Source of the DNA: Bacteroidales bacterium
GTDB lineage: Bacteria > Bacteroidota > Bacteroidia > Bacteroidales > Prolixibacteraceae
NCBI GenBank assembly: GCA_015654795.1
Contig: JAATGF010000166.1
Location: 1-33,844, forward strand
Direction of reading: 5' to 3'
Length of the DNA stretch: 33,844 nucleotides
Below are positions 16,625-25,798 of this stretch, one piece after another. A model generated the notes under the pieces. That model had not been told where the DNA came from. It saw only the letters and a program-made list of their open reading frames with translations, and ran no database searches. The first letter of the stretch is position 1; each line of letters opens with the position of its first letter. Position numbers and translations under genes: made by a program.

Positions 16625-16659
16625 AAAGGCCGTCTCAGAAAATAGCTGAGACGGCCTTT
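16625..16659 (-). terminator. Rho-independent terminator of the E2-to-dehydrogenase operon
   Basis: A perfect 14-bp stem AAAGGCCGTCTCAG/CTGAGACGGCCTTT with a 7-nt loop, followed on the minus strand by TTTGTTTG. It lies 23 bp beyond the stop of the last gene. Confidence 0.85.
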
Positions 16660-16682
16660 GTCTTAGTCTTAAGCGATATATT

Positions 16683-17957
16683 TTAAAGTTTCTCCGAATT
16701 TGCCAACAGGTAGGCTTCGGCTTCGGTACTCCAAAGTCCTTTATATTTATCGCAGATTTCAGCCAATCGGGCATACACCGAATTAGTTTTTCCTTTTTGA
16801 GCAAATTCTGTAATGGGTGTCAATTCCATTTCGATATGATTGTAGATCAACTTTTTCCCTCCGGGGATTTCAGGAAGATGAAGTGTCGCATCGATCACAG
16901 CATTTATTCCGCCGATGTGGGTGACTAATCCTGCGGGATCAAGGCCGGATGACATAAGTGCGATGGCTTCTTTCATATCATTGGTATTACCTCCGCTTGT
17001 TCCAACGATATGGGTGTAAGCATAATGAACATTGTAAAAGTTAAGGGTTGCCTTGAAATTTGGATCGGATGGTCCGGCAAAGAAATTCAGACAGCCGTCA
17101 AATGCGAGCAAAGCATCGGCTTGTTCAATAACCGGAGCAACGGGTGCAAATACAAAAATGTCATTAAAACCATCGCCACCACTGATCTCTCTTAAAGATT
17201 CTATTGCATTGGTAAATTTTGAGGTATTGACATATTGCAGATCAATTCCTCTTGAAGCTGCAAATGCGACCGTGTACAAACTCGCGGCACGATCAAGTCG
17301 TGTCTGATCGATGTCGGTAACAATGAGCAATGAAGGTTTGCGATCGTTTCTGTGAAGTATATAGTTGATTGCGGCAAGTCCCATAGGCCCGACACCGGCA
17401 AGAAGTGCCATTTTGCCGCCGTCAACAATCTCCATTTTGTGAATATACGACCCGGGAGTAATATGGTAATTAGCGTGACTTGCCCCAATTACACATGAAA
17501 GTGGCTCGGCCAGCGAAGCCGGATAATAACCTTTGCCTGTGAAAGGGAGCAAACAATCGGCTTCCATCACTTCGTTGGGAATTATTACATATGTGGCATC
17601 ACCTCCGATATAGCTGTACGAATATCCTGGTGCACCAAGAACGCCGACACGACTTCCGGGATAATTAATGGCTGGTTGAATTGAAAATTTATCTCCGGCT
17701 TTGAATTTGTTTTTCCATTTTGATCCGATCTCAATCAACTCACCGGCAAACTCATGGCCAATAATTGGTGGATTGACATCACAATCATTGGGAATTCGTT
17801 TGTGGTCGGCTCCCTGGCTTGCCGCTTTGTAGGACGACATGCAAAGACTGTCGCAAATCACCTTGGCCAATATTTCATTCTCATTAATCTGAGGCAACTC
17901 GAATTCCTCGAGCCTCAAATCCTTTTTCCCGTATAATCGTACTGCGCGTGTCTTCAT
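16683..17957 (-). CDS. Zinc-binding MDR dehydrogenase resembling L-sorbose-1-phosphate reductase (SorE/YggP)
   Basis: A 424-residue medium-chain dehydrogenase. The catalytic zinc site is suggested by Cys39 (LCMSSYK) and GHEF at 67-70. The structural four-Cys zinc loop of classical alcohol dehydrogenases is absent. The Rossmann domain shows MALLAGVGPMGLAAINYILH and IVTDIDQTRLDRA. Overall length and the C-terminal half (FVFAPVAPVIEQAD, FNVHYAYTHIVGTSGG-like region, IPGGKKLIYNHIEMELT) resemble the SorE/YggP group, which interconverts L-sorbose-1-phosphate and glucitol-6-phosphate. It is the last gene of the operon, 57 bp after the SDR. In enteric sor operons SorE and SorD (SDR) are also encoded together, which supports a phospho-polyol role. 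Substrate is inference. Confidence 0.78.
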   Translation of the reverse strand: MKTRAVRLYGKKDLRLEEFELPQINENEILAKVICDSLCMSSYKAASQGADHKRIPNDCDVNPPIIGHEFAGELIEIGSKWKNKFKAGDKFSIQPAINYPGSRVGVLGAPGYSYSYIGGDATYVIIPNEVMEADCLLPFTGKGYYPASLAEPLSCVIGASHANYHITPGSYIHKMEIVDGGKMALLAGVGPMGLAAINYILHRNDRKPSLLIVTDIDQTRLDRAASLYTVAFAASRGIDLQYVNTSKFTNAIESLREISGGDGFNDIFVFAPVAPVIEQADALLAFDGCLNFFAGPSDPNFKATLNFYNVHYAYTHIVGTSGGNTNDMKEAIALMSSGLDPAGLVTHIGGINAVIDATLHLPEIPGGKKLIYNHIEMELTPITEFAQKGKTNSVYARLAEICDKYKGLWSTEAEAYLLANSEKL

Positions 17958-17976
17958 GATATTTTTTTGTTTTTAT

Positions 17977-17987
17977 TTGTATTACAG
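17977..17987. promoter_or_regulatory. Operator-like half-palindrome before the zinc dehydrogenase gene
   Basis: TTGTATTACAG differs by one base from the TTGTATTACAA core of the palindrome in the GntR promoter. It sits in the 57-bp gap between the SDR and dehydrogenase genes, 20 bp before the ATG. It could be an internal operator or chance. Confidence 0.3.
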
Positions 17988-18014
17988 CTACTGGTAATTA
18001 ATTAAAAGCAGCCG

Positions 18015-19199
18015 CTAGTTAAGCATATTTTGTCCTCCTGTTACAGGTACAGCCTGGCCGGTTTCATACTCCTGTTCCATTACGTAGAAAATAGCTCTTA
18101 CGACATCGATCACGCGACAACCTCTGCCGGCAGGAACCTGTGCTTCATAAAATGCTTTTACATCTTTTATATTTTCTGCTCCGGGTACTTTATCCGCTTT
18201 AAGATATTGTACAAAAAGCCCCTTTTCCGGATCACTCCAAAGCGGCCCTTCGAAGAAATTTCCGGGACAGATTGAATTTACCTTAATCCGATAAGGCATT
18301 AGTTCCATTGCAAATGATTGGGTAAGACCGATTCCCCCAAATTTCCCACCTGCATAAGCAAAATTTCGGTTGCTTCCCTTCAAGCCTGATTTCGAATTAA
18401 TTTGGATGATATCGGTAAAATAGTCATCGCGGTATTGCGACTGAACTTTCATCACAGCAGAGGCATATTTTGCACAAAGAAAATAACCTTTGTAGTTGAC
18501 ATCCGTCATCACAGAGAAAATTTCAGGTGTCATTTCATCGAGACCACCTGCACGAAGAATTCCTGCATTACTGATGATAACATCAAGACCGCCAAACTGT
18601 TTTACTGTGGCAGTAATCATATCTTCAACCGATTCAGGACTAACTACATTCGCTTTGATGAAATAAGCCTGATTGGTTTGTTTTTTAGAATTCAGTTTGT
18701 CAACCATCTTTCTTCCGACTTCTTCATTTAGGTCGGCGACTACGACATTTGCACCCTGAGCATACAACAGTTCGGCAATACCTCCGCCAAACCCCTGAGC
18801 ACCACCGGTAACAATGGCAATTTTATCCTGAACCCTACCTGAAACGGCCGCAACAAGTTCCTCTTGAGCGCCTAATAGAACATCAAGTAAGGCTGCGTTT
18901 TTGGCGATAGCAACCAATCCGATTCCTTTCATAAAGATATAATCGGGGTGTCCAATTCTGGAATCAAACCATGCTGAGAGTTTTACCTTTAAGTCATCAA
19001 TAATCTCGTCGGGATCTGTTGTCTCGTCAACAACGAGAATGCTGGCAGACCCGTTGATAAAATTCAAATCGTACAGGTCTTCTTCACTGTCAGTGGATAA
19101 TATTTCTTTGCGATTGTCGAATCTCGCTGTCATTATCTTTTCTCGCGAAGTCAGCATCCTGATTGCAGGAACAACACGATTAATTATCAAGGTATCCAT
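18015..19199 (-). CDS. SDR dehydrogenase resembling sorbitol-6-phosphate 2-dehydrogenase, with N-terminal extension
   Basis: A 394-residue protein. Residues about 124-394 are a classical short-chain dehydrogenase: TGGAQGFGGG (131-140), NAG (211-213), the catalytic Ser near 269-271, Tyr282 and Lys286 (YAGGK). The stretch IIQINSKSG, then KFGGIGLTQS, the GRGC word and the ending TGQAVPVTGGQNML closely recall E. coli SrlD/GutD and Klebsiella SorD, which oxidise glucitol-6-phosphate to fructose-6-phosphate. The first 120 residues (FDSRIGHPDYIFMKGIGLVAIAKNAA) resemble the end of the aldolase part in bifunctional aldolase/SDR proteins, without the aldolase active site. The ATG lies 2 bp after the PHP gene, so translation is probably coupled. 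Confidence 0.82.
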   Translation of the reverse strand: MDTLIINRVVPAIRMLTSREKIMTARFDNRKEILSTDSEEDLYDLNFINGSASILVVDETTDPDEIIDDLKVKLSAWFDSRIGHPDYIFMKGIGLVAIAKNAALLDVLLGAQEELVAAVSGRVQDKIAIVTGGAQGFGGGIAELLYAQGANVVVADLNEEVGRKMVDKLNSKKQTNQAYFIKANVVSPESVEDMITATVKQFGGLDVIISNAGILRAGGLDEMTPEIFSVMTDVNYKGYFLCAKYASAVMKVQSQYRDDYFTDIIQINSKSGLKGSNRNFAYAGGKFGGIGLTQSFAMELMPYRIKVNSICPGNFFEGPLWSDPEKGLFVQYLKADKVPGAENIKDVKAFYEAQVPAGRGCRVIDVVRAIFYVMEQEYETGQAVPVTGGQNMLN

Positions 19200-19201
19200 A
19201 T

Positions 19202-20431
19202 TTAGTTTTTTATCAGGTATTCAATTAATGCTTTGCCCAAAGTCGTGAAAGATTCCCTTCTGGTCACATCCGGTTTGCCATCTTTATCAAGGTATCCGGT
19301 TCCTTCTGTGGCGACAAGATACTGATGTGCTGCTGTAATACACGCTCCTTCGTAATTAATTTTGAGGAGCATTTCACTTAAAGGTGTATTATTCCTGGCA
19401 AAAAGTTCGACAGGTTCCATGGCAGGCGTATTGTGTTCTGTACCAAAGGTAACAACAAATCCGTTTTTTTTAAAGTATCCGGCATACTCTTCGAGTACCG
19501 CAATACTATTTCTCGTGGTAATAAACTCCACAGAACAGATATTTCTTTTTTTAAGAATCTCAATTACAGTTTCTTTTGGGGCTTCAAAATCCGTGAAATT
19601 GCCATTATTATCATCGGCCAGGAAGGGATAAGTTGGAATTCCTCCTGAATTGAGAATTATCTGGCAAACCATTTCCATATCGGGAAAAGCTTCAGGATTT
19701 TCGGGAATAAAGGCTGCACCGCCAGCCTTTAGGAGATTACCACGAATCTCGTTTTCGATGGCCGCAAAATTTCCAATATCTGATTTGAGTGCTTTACCTC
19801 CAAAAATGGTTTTATAAAAAAGTTGCTGATCTTCAGCTGTAGTGAATTGAGTATTTATTTTTTCGCGTAAAGCTTTGGCAAGGTGTCGTTCCCGCACCAT
19901 TCCCTTGGTCATTTTTAATTTAATATCTTCATAATCAAGTTCAAATCCGGCATTGCAGTTTGCCAGAACTTCATTCAGTTTGGCACACATTTTCTGAACC
20001 TGAATATTCGATTCTTTACGAACCGATGCAAGCGTTGAAGCAAATGGTTCTTTTAGCTTTGCCGGGAATGCGAGTCCTTTACCGCTTAAATAGGTGCGAC
20101 CTGGATTGTTGGGATCGTTCACTTTAATACCCGCAGACTGATCATCGCGATTAAGACTAATATATTCAATATTGAAAAGCGGGAATATTTTTCTGGATGC
20201 ACACGCTTCCGCCCATTCCGGATAACCGTCAGTGGTATAAAAATCATTGATTCCTGCAACTTTAACATTCTCATTTATAGCCATATTAAGGGCTTGCGAT
20301 ATGTCCGAAAACGCGCTGAATGAATAAGGCGTATGCATGTGAGCATTTACCAATCGGATTTTTCCATCGCCATTCTTATCATACCATTTTAATAATTCTT
20401 CCTTTCCGGGGAATGTTTTCCAGAAATCCAT
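19202..20431 (-). CDS. PHP-domain metal-dependent hydrolase
   Basis: A 409-residue cytoplasmic protein with polymerase-and-histidinol-phosphatase motifs: NAHMHTPYSFSAFSD (residues 29-43, His31 and His33), a central region, and FGTEHNTP near 340, which supplies a later metal-site Glu/His. No signal peptide or membrane segment is present. PHP proteins are metal-dependent phosphatases, phosphodiesterases or nucleases. Its place between the dehydrogenase complex and two phospho-polyol-type dehydrogenases suggests a sugar-phosphate phosphatase or lactonase-like step, but nothing in the sequence fixes the substrate. It is twice the length of a minimal PHP phosphatase; the region 100-250 (VRERHLAKALREKIN) is extra and largely helical. 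Confidence 0.75.
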   Translation of the reverse strand: MDFWKTFPGKEELLKWYDKNGDGKIRLVNAHMHTPYSFSAFSDISQALNMAINENVKVAGINDFYTTDGYPEWAEACASRKIFPLFNIEYISLNRDDQSAGIKVNDPNNPGRTYLSGKGLAFPAKLKEPFASTLASVRKESNIQVQKMCAKLNEVLANCNAGFELDYEDIKLKMTKGMVRERHLAKALREKINTQFTTAEDQQLFYKTIFGGKALKSDIGNFAAIENEIRGNLLKAGGAAFIPENPEAFPDMEMVCQIILNSGGIPTYPFLADDNNGNFTDFEAPKETVIEILKKRNICSVEFITTRNSIAVLEEYAGYFKKNGFVVTFGTEHNTPAMEPVELFARNNTPLSEMLLKINYEGACITAAHQYLVATEGTGYLDKDGKPDVTRRESFTTLGKALIEYLIKN

Positions 20432-20491
20432 AAAATTCTTATTAGTCTGTCAAAAAATATTCAGTTTTAATTCGTGTCGCTTTTCGTATAA

Positions 20492-20542
20492 AATGATAAC
20501 ATCAATATAAACGATAAAGAATTGTCTTAATTGATGTTATCA
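20492..20542 (-). promoter_or_regulatory. Long inverted repeat between E1 and PHP genes
   Basis: A perfect 14-bp inverted repeat (ATGATAACATCAAT/ATTGATGTTATCAT) with a 23-nt loop lies in the 135-bp gap. On the minus strand it is followed by TTTATACG, too weak for a sure terminator. It may be an attenuator, a processing site that separates the dehydrogenase-complex half of the operon from the rest, or an operator. Confidence 0.5.
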
Positions 20543-20566
20543 TCTTATTTATTAGTCTGCTGTTTG

Positions 20567-23038
20567 TTATACGCCTTGTTTTGCTCTCCTGATTTGTTCC
20601 GGATCGCTAAAGTTCTGACTTGATACATGCCCTTTCAGCGGAACGATCTTTTCGTGGATGGCATCAATAAACCATTCCGGTTGAGGGAAGAAGGCTTTTT
20701 CGAGTTCGTAAGCAGGAGTGATCCAGTTTCTTGAGCCTACAACAACTGGAGGAGCATCAAGGTAGTCGAACGCCAGTTCTGTGATATTGCGGGCAAGTTC
20801 GTTGAGGAATGACCCACGTGAATTGGCATCACCCGAAATTAGGATACGTCCGGTCTTTTTAACAGAGGCAATCACTTTTTCATAATTGAAAGGTACAAGT
20901 GACATTCCATCAATTACTTCCGCTGATAAGCCATATTTTTCTTCAAGAATTTTTGCTGCTTCAAGTGCGCGGTAAAGTGTTGCTCCAATGGTCAGGATTG
21001 TGACATCACTTCCTTCCCGCTTCACATCAGGTTCACCGAAAGGGATTTCGTAATAACCTTCAGGAACTCCGCCTTTGTGAAATTGTTCACCAATATCGTA
21101 AATACGCTGACTCTCGAAGAAGATAACAGGATCAGTACCTTGCAAAGCGCTATTCATCAGGCCCTTTGCGTCATATGGAGTAACAGGAAAAACAACTTTC
21201 AGACCAGGGATATGGGCAACAAGAGAAGTCCAATCCTGAGAATGCTGTGCTCCATATTTTGATCCCACCGAAACACGGATAACAACCGGCATTTTAAGCA
21301 CATTCCCACTCATTGCCTGCCATTTTGGAAGCTGATTAAAGACTTCGTCGCCACATCTTCCGAGGAAGTCGCAGTACATGATTTCTGGAATCACACGTCC
21401 GCCGCACATCGCATAACCAATTGCAGTCCCGATAATTGATGCTTCTGAAATTGGCGAATTAAATAACCGGTGATAAGGAAGCGCTTCGGTAAGTCCGCGG
21501 TAAACCGCAAACGCGCCGCCCCAGTCACGGTTCTCTTCACCATAAGCAACCAATGTTGGGTCTTTATAAAAACGATCGACAATTGCATCGAAAATGCCAT
21601 CGCGCAATTGGTACTGTTTCATTTTAGAGAAAGGTTTTCCATCGGCATCAAAAGCAAAACGCTCTTTTTTTGAAATCTGAATAACCCTTGCATTTTCTGC
21701 CATCGGATGGTTTACTTCAGGGATACGTTGATCGTCCATGCTGACAACCGACTGATTGGAGAAAATCATTTCGCCAATTTGCTCCGGATGTTTGTGAATA
21801 TCCATGCGTGGCGAAATATTGTCGTTGATCGACAATTTGAACATTTCAAGCATAACAGATTTAATATCAGCCCAAATTGCATCAAGTGAAGCTTGTGTTG
21901 TTACTTTGGCTTCGATCAGACTGTTTCCGAAAGATGCTATGCTGTCCTGTGCCTGCCATGCTTCGACCTCTTCCTTTGATCGGTAGGACGAGGCATCGGA
22001 AGGTGAGTGACCGCTGTAACGATAGGTAAGTACTTCGAGCAGTACGGGGCCATTTTTTTCTTCAATAACTTGGCGTTTACGACGATATGCATCAATCACT
22101 GCCAAAGGATTGTATCCGTCAACTCTTTCGGCATGCATCTGTTCCGGGTTAACTCCTGCTCCGATGCGGGCTACTTTTCCGTAACCCATCGTTTCGCCGC
22201 AGGTTTGACCACCCATTCCATACTGATTATTCATCACATTGAAAATCACAGGTAATCCACCCTTCATATCGCCTTCCCACAGTTCTTTAAACTGATCCAT
22301 TGCGGCAAATGAAAGTCCTTCCCAAACCGGACCGCATGCCATTGATGCATCGCCAATATTGGCAACCACCATTCCCGGTTTACGGTTGATTTTCTTATAA
22401 AGTGCAGCGCCAACGGAGATGTCACCGCTGCCTCCTACAATGGCATTGTTCGGATAAACACCGAATGGGGTGAAAAATGCATGCATACTCCCGCCAAGAC
22501 CTTTATTGAAACCCGTTTCGCGGGCAAATATTTCAGCTAATGTGCCGTATAAAAGGAATCTGCGCCCTAATTGCTTTGTTGTTCCTTTGAAATCTTTACT
22601 AACTATTTTGAGAATTGTTCCATCAAAGAACGATTCCATAATCTGCATCAATTCCGCGTCATTCAATTTCTGAATGGCACTTAACCCTTTGGCCAGAATT
22701 TCGCCGTGGCTACGGTGTGAACCAAATATAAAATCTTCAACAGTAAGCGTATAGGCCATTCCAACAGCGGCAGCTTCCTGTCCTGCGGAAAGATGCGCGG
22801 GTCCGGGGTGATCATAAGGTGTTCCGCTGTACTCTCCGGTTGTTTTAATCAGGTTCAACATCGTTTCAAATTCGCGGATCACCACCATGTCATGGTAAAT
22901 GCGAAGGAAATCGGCGTCTGAAAAATTCGCTTTTTCTTCAGTAATTGTTTTCTTATACTGATTTACCGGAATTGGGGTAAATGTAATTTCTCCGGCTTGT
23001 CTGGCCACGCGAGGGTCAATAAATTGAACTTTAGGCAT
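20567..23038 (-). CDS. 2-oxoacid dehydrogenase E1, fused alpha and beta subunits
   Basis: An 823-residue thiamine-diphosphate enzyme that decarboxylates a 2-oxoacid and passes the acyl group to E2. The alpha half (residues 1 to about 440) has the TPP motif starting GDASMACGPVWEGLSFAA and closing with NVMNNQYG, plus YRYSGHSPSDASSYR. The beta half (about 475-823) begins QLRDGIFDAIVDRFYKDP and carries YGEENRDWGGAF, PISEASIIGTAIGYAM and DWTSLVAHIPGLKVVFP. Such alpha-beta fusions are frequent in Bacteroidota, and together with E2 and E3 upstream form a complete complex. An insertion (about 10 residues, KELWEGDMKGG) interrupts the usual TPP motif spacing. Pyruvate, acetoin or a branched-chain oxoacid are all possible substrates; the HSxSDxxxYR loop leans to the pyruvate/acetoin type. 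Confidence 0.9.
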   Translation of the reverse strand: MPKVQFIDPRVARQAGEITFTPIPVNQYKKTITEEKANFSDADFLRIYHDMVVIREFETMLNLIKTTGEYSGTPYDHPGPAHLSAGQEAAAVGMAYTLTVEDFIFGSHRSHGEILAKGLSAIQKLNDAELMQIMESFFDGTILKIVSKDFKGTTKQLGRRFLLYGTLAEIFARETGFNKGLGGSMHAFFTPFGVYPNNAIVGGSGDISVGAALYKKINRKPGMVVANIGDASMACGPVWEGLSFAAMDQFKELWEGDMKGGLPVIFNVMNNQYGMGGQTCGETMGYGKVARIGAGVNPEQMHAERVDGYNPLAVIDAYRRKRQVIEEKNGPVLLEVLTYRYSGHSPSDASSYRSKEEVEAWQAQDSIASFGNSLIEAKVTTQASLDAIWADIKSVMLEMFKLSINDNISPRMDIHKHPEQIGEMIFSNQSVVSMDDQRIPEVNHPMAENARVIQISKKERFAFDADGKPFSKMKQYQLRDGIFDAIVDRFYKDPTLVAYGEENRDWGGAFAVYRGLTEALPYHRLFNSPISEASIIGTAIGYAMCGGRVIPEIMYCDFLGRCGDEVFNQLPKWQAMSGNVLKMPVVIRVSVGSKYGAQHSQDWTSLVAHIPGLKVVFPVTPYDAKGLMNSALQGTDPVIFFESQRIYDIGEQFHKGGVPEGYYEIPFGEPDVKREGSDVTILTIGATLYRALEAAKILEEKYGLSAEVIDGMSLVPFNYEKVIASVKKTGRILISGDANSRGSFLNELARNITELAFDYLDAPPVVVGSRNWITPAYELEKAFFPQPEWFIDAIHEKIVPLKGHVSSQNFSDPEQIRRAKQGV

Positions 23039-23080
23039 ATTAAATTTTTATTGGTATTACGATAATTTGGTAATTGGTTT

Positions 23081-24445
23081 TTAGAAGGAAAAAATGGTTT
23101 CTTTAAATATTTCCGAAACCGTTGGATGAGGGAATACAACTTCCTCCATCTCTTTAAGGGTCATCTCCATTTCGATGGCCATCGAAGCTCCGTAAATGAT
23201 TTCGCCTGAAGGATTTCCAAGCATATGAACGCCAATAACCTCGCCATATTTTGCTCCGACAAGCACTTTGCACAGACCGCTTCCGCCTTCATTCTCGGCA
23301 AGAAAACGTCCTGCATATGCCATCGGTAATTTGGCTACACGGTATTCGATATTTTGGGCTTTGGCACTCTCCTCTGTATATCCGACACCTGAAAATTCGG
23401 GGTTCGTGTAAACAACACCCGGAATAGCGTTGTAACGCATTCTGTCAGCACGTCCGGTAAGGTTATTTACAACCACCTCGCCTTCGCGGCTCGCGGTGTG
23501 GGCAAGTAGCGAGAATCCTGTAACATCGCCGGCAGCAAAAACATTTGGAACATTGGTCCGCATTTTTTCGTCTACTTTGATGCCGCCTTTGTAAAGTTCG
23601 ACTCCGATATTCTCGAGGCCGAAACCAGTGGTATTCGCTTTACGGCCTACGCTTACAAGGATCTTTTCCCCCTTAATTGATTCCTTTTTGCCGTTTTTTT
23701 CAAAGAATACTTCATTCCCTTTTACTTCAGTCACTTTGGCTGAAATATTGAAAGTGATTCCTTTTTTAGTATACATCTGACGAAGCATTGTGCTCATCTC
23801 CAGATCCATGCCTGTTAGAATTTCATCCAGCATCTCGATGATCGTAACTTTGGTGCCAATGCTGTTAAAGAAACTGGCAAATTCGAGCCCGATTACTCCA
23901 CCGCCAATAATTACCAAAGAATCAGGTCTTTCCTTTAAATCAAGAATTTCTCTGTTCGTAAGAATTAATTCGCCCGGAGCCCCAAGTCCGGGAATCGGTG
24001 GCAAAAAAGCTTCTGAACCCGTGCAAATAAGCAGGTTTGTTGCGAGGATTTCTGTGTCACCGGCAGTAATTTCAATTCCTTCAGCCGAACGACCTTTAAT
24101 ATAAGCCTCACTTTTAATGACTTCAATATGATGTTCTTTCATTTTCAGGCCAACACCGCCGACCAGCTTTTTAACCACTTTTTGTTTGCGGGCCATCATT
24201 TTCGCAAAATCGAAAGTCACCTCTTTTGTATCTATGCCGTATTTACTGCCTCCAAGAGCGTTGTCGTAAAGTTTTGCGCTGTATAACAGGGTTTTGGTGG
24301 GAATGCACCCTTCGTTAAGGCAGACGCCGCCCAGTTCGCTTTTTTCAATTAAAACGACTTTAAGTCCTTTTTTACCAGCTCTTTCTGCTGCTACATATCC
24401 GGCAGGACCCCCGCCAATAATTGCTAAATCGAATGTTGTACTCAT
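23081..24445 (-). CDS. lpdA: Dihydrolipoyl dehydrogenase (E3)
   Basis: A flavoprotein that reoxidises dihydrolipoamide on E2 and reduces NAD+. From ATG 24445 it has 454 residues. Motifs are the FAD-binding FDLAIIGGGPAGYVAAERAG, the redox disulfide GGVCLNEGCIPTK, the NAD-binding VIIGGGVIGLEFASFF, the second FAD motif VFAAGDVTGFSLLAHTA, and the C-terminal HPTVSE with the catalytic His. The frame runs to a TTG at 24481 inside the E2 gene, but the ATG at 24445 has a good Shine-Dalgarno (AGGAG at 24454-24458) and starts at the flavoprotein fold. It lies between E2 (19 bp upstream) and E1 (42 bp downstream). Confidence 0.95.
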   Translation of the reverse strand: MSTTFDLAIIGGGPAGYVAAERAGKKGLKVVLIEKSELGGVCLNEGCIPTKTLLYSAKLYDNALGGSKYGIDTKEVTFDFAKMMARKQKVVKKLVGGVGLKMKEHHIEVIKSEAYIKGRSAEGIEITAGDTEILATNLLICTGSEAFLPPIPGLGAPGELILTNREILDLKERPDSLVIIGGGVIGLEFASFFNSIGTKVTIIEMLDEILTGMDLEMSTMLRQMYTKKGITFNISAKVTEVKGNEVFFEKNGKKESIKGEKILVSVGRKANTTGFGLENIGVELYKGGIKVDEKMRTNVPNVFAAGDVTGFSLLAHTASREGEVVVNNLTGRADRMRYNAIPGVVYTNPEFSGVGYTEESAKAQNIEYRVAKLPMAYAGRFLAENEGGSGLCKVLVGAKYGEVIGVHMLGNPSGEIIYGASMAIEMEMTLKEMEEVVFPHPTVSEIFKETIFSF

Positions 24446-24464
24446 CGTAGAATCTCCTATTTTA

Positions 24465-25781
24465 TTAAAGTTCAAACTCAAGGTTTTCGATTTCTATGGC
24501 GATTTGTTTCAAAAAACGGGTTGCTTCACCTCCGTCCAATGCCTGATGATCGTAGGTAAGACTGAGTCCGATAAACGGAACGAATCCGTAAACTCCGTCA
24601 CCTAAATCTTTCGGCCGCGGAACAATCGTGTTAACTCCCAGAATTCCAACCTGCGGAAGGTTGATTACGGGTGTAAACATTTCGACCCCGTAGTTTCCGA
24701 GATTAGAAACGGTAAATGAAGCGGCTTCGGAAGAGAGTAGTTCCGGATTGACAGCCCCTTTACGACACGATGCTGCGACTTCGCGCATCTGATTCGAAAG
24801 TCCCTGAATTGACAGGTCGTCTGCATTCCTGATTGCAGGAACCATCAATCCACGATCGGTGTCGACCGCTACCCCAAGATGTATTTTACTAAAGTATTTC
24901 ACACTATCGCCAAGAAAATGGGCATTTGCCTGCGGAAATTTCCGCAAAGCTTTAACCACTGCAAAACAAACCATATCGTTGAGGGTAATGTTCACAGGAT
25001 AGCCATTATCATTGGCTTTTTTTACTTTTCGGCGCAATTCGAGCATTCTACGGGCATCAGCACCAAGGTGATGCGTCAATTGAGCAGAGTTTTGCAGCGA
25101 ACTGTGCATTGCTTTGGCAATCATCTTGCGAATGTTCGATAATTTCTTAATTTCAAAATCATTATTATAGACAGGATTTGGCGAAGTAAGGTCTTTTGCT
25201 GTGACTGAACCACCTAATCCGCTCCCGATAGAGGCAGGTTGTAATTGTTCCTGTCCTGCGATCTTCTTTGCCAGCGGAGTTGTTTTTGGGTTGCTTGCGA
25301 TCACTGCCTGAATATCTTGTTCAATAATGCGTCCTCTCGGACCTGTTCCCGATAATCCGGCAGTAAGAATACCCTCTTTGTCTGCCAGGATTCTGGCTCG
25401 CGGAGAAATAGCTCCTGTTCCAGTTCCCGGATTGACCGTATTTATCACTTGTTGTTCAGCTTTTTCTGTAATAACAGCAGGTTCAGGGTTATCCTCTTTC
25501 TTGGGGGCAACGCCGCCAGATCGGTAGGCATCGACTGATTCGCCGGCTGCACCAATTACACAGACATTCGTAAGTACAGGGACTTCATCACCTGCTTCAT
25601 AAAAAAGTTCGAGAAGTATTCCGTCAACAGGTGCTTCTTCTTCAAATGAGGCTTTGTCGGTTTCATAGGCAAAAAGTACTTCACCTTTCGTAACCTGGTC
25701 ACCCTTTTTCTTGTTCCATTCGGTAATTATACAACTTTCAACAGATTGGCCTTGTTTAGGCATTATAACGACAGTAGCCAT
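24465..25781 (-). CDS. Dihydrolipoamide acyltransferase (E2)
   Basis: The 438-residue core of the 2-oxoacid dehydrogenase complex and first gene of the operon. An N-terminal lipoyl domain (residues 1-78) carries the lipoylation site ETDKAS with Lys43. A Pro/Gly/Ala/Glu linker follows, then the E3/E1-binding domain (ISPRARILADKEGI, GTGPRGRIIEQDI, about 122-160). The catalytic acyltransferase domain runs from about 205 to the end, with YDHQALDGGEATRFL giving the active-site His412 and Asp416. This His-x-x-x-Asp-Gly motif has Gln-Ala where many E2 proteins have Arg-Val. The -7 box TATATTTG lies 18 bp before the ATG, and a perfect palindrome sits just upstream of it. Confidence 0.93.
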   Translation of the reverse strand: MATVVIMPKQGQSVESCIITEWNKKKGDQVTKGEVLFAYETDKASFEEEAPVDGILLELFYEAGDEVPVLTNVCVIGAAGESVDAYRSGGVAPKKEDNPEPAVITEKAEQQVINTVNPGTGTGAISPRARILADKEGILTAGLSGTGPRGRIIEQDIQAVIASNPKTTPLAKKIAGQEQLQPASIGSGLGGSVTAKDLTSPNPVYNNDFEIKKLSNIRKMIAKAMHSSLQNSAQLTHHLGADARRMLELRRKVKKANDNGYPVNITLNDMVCFAVVKALRKFPQANAHFLGDSVKYFSKIHLGVAVDTDRGLMVPAIRNADDLSIQGLSNQMREVAASCRKGAVNPELLSSEAASFTVSNLGNYGVEMFTPVINLPQVGILGVNTIVPRPKDLGDGVYGFVPFIGLSLTYDHQALDGGEATRFLKQIAIEIENLEFEL

Positions 25782-25798
25782 AGAAAAAATATTTTCTG

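Noticed and set aside
16460-16645. 61-codon frame with FNDGEANDLFND
   Set aside because: Produced by mosaic repeat B and running into the operon terminator; no promoter or conserved protein.
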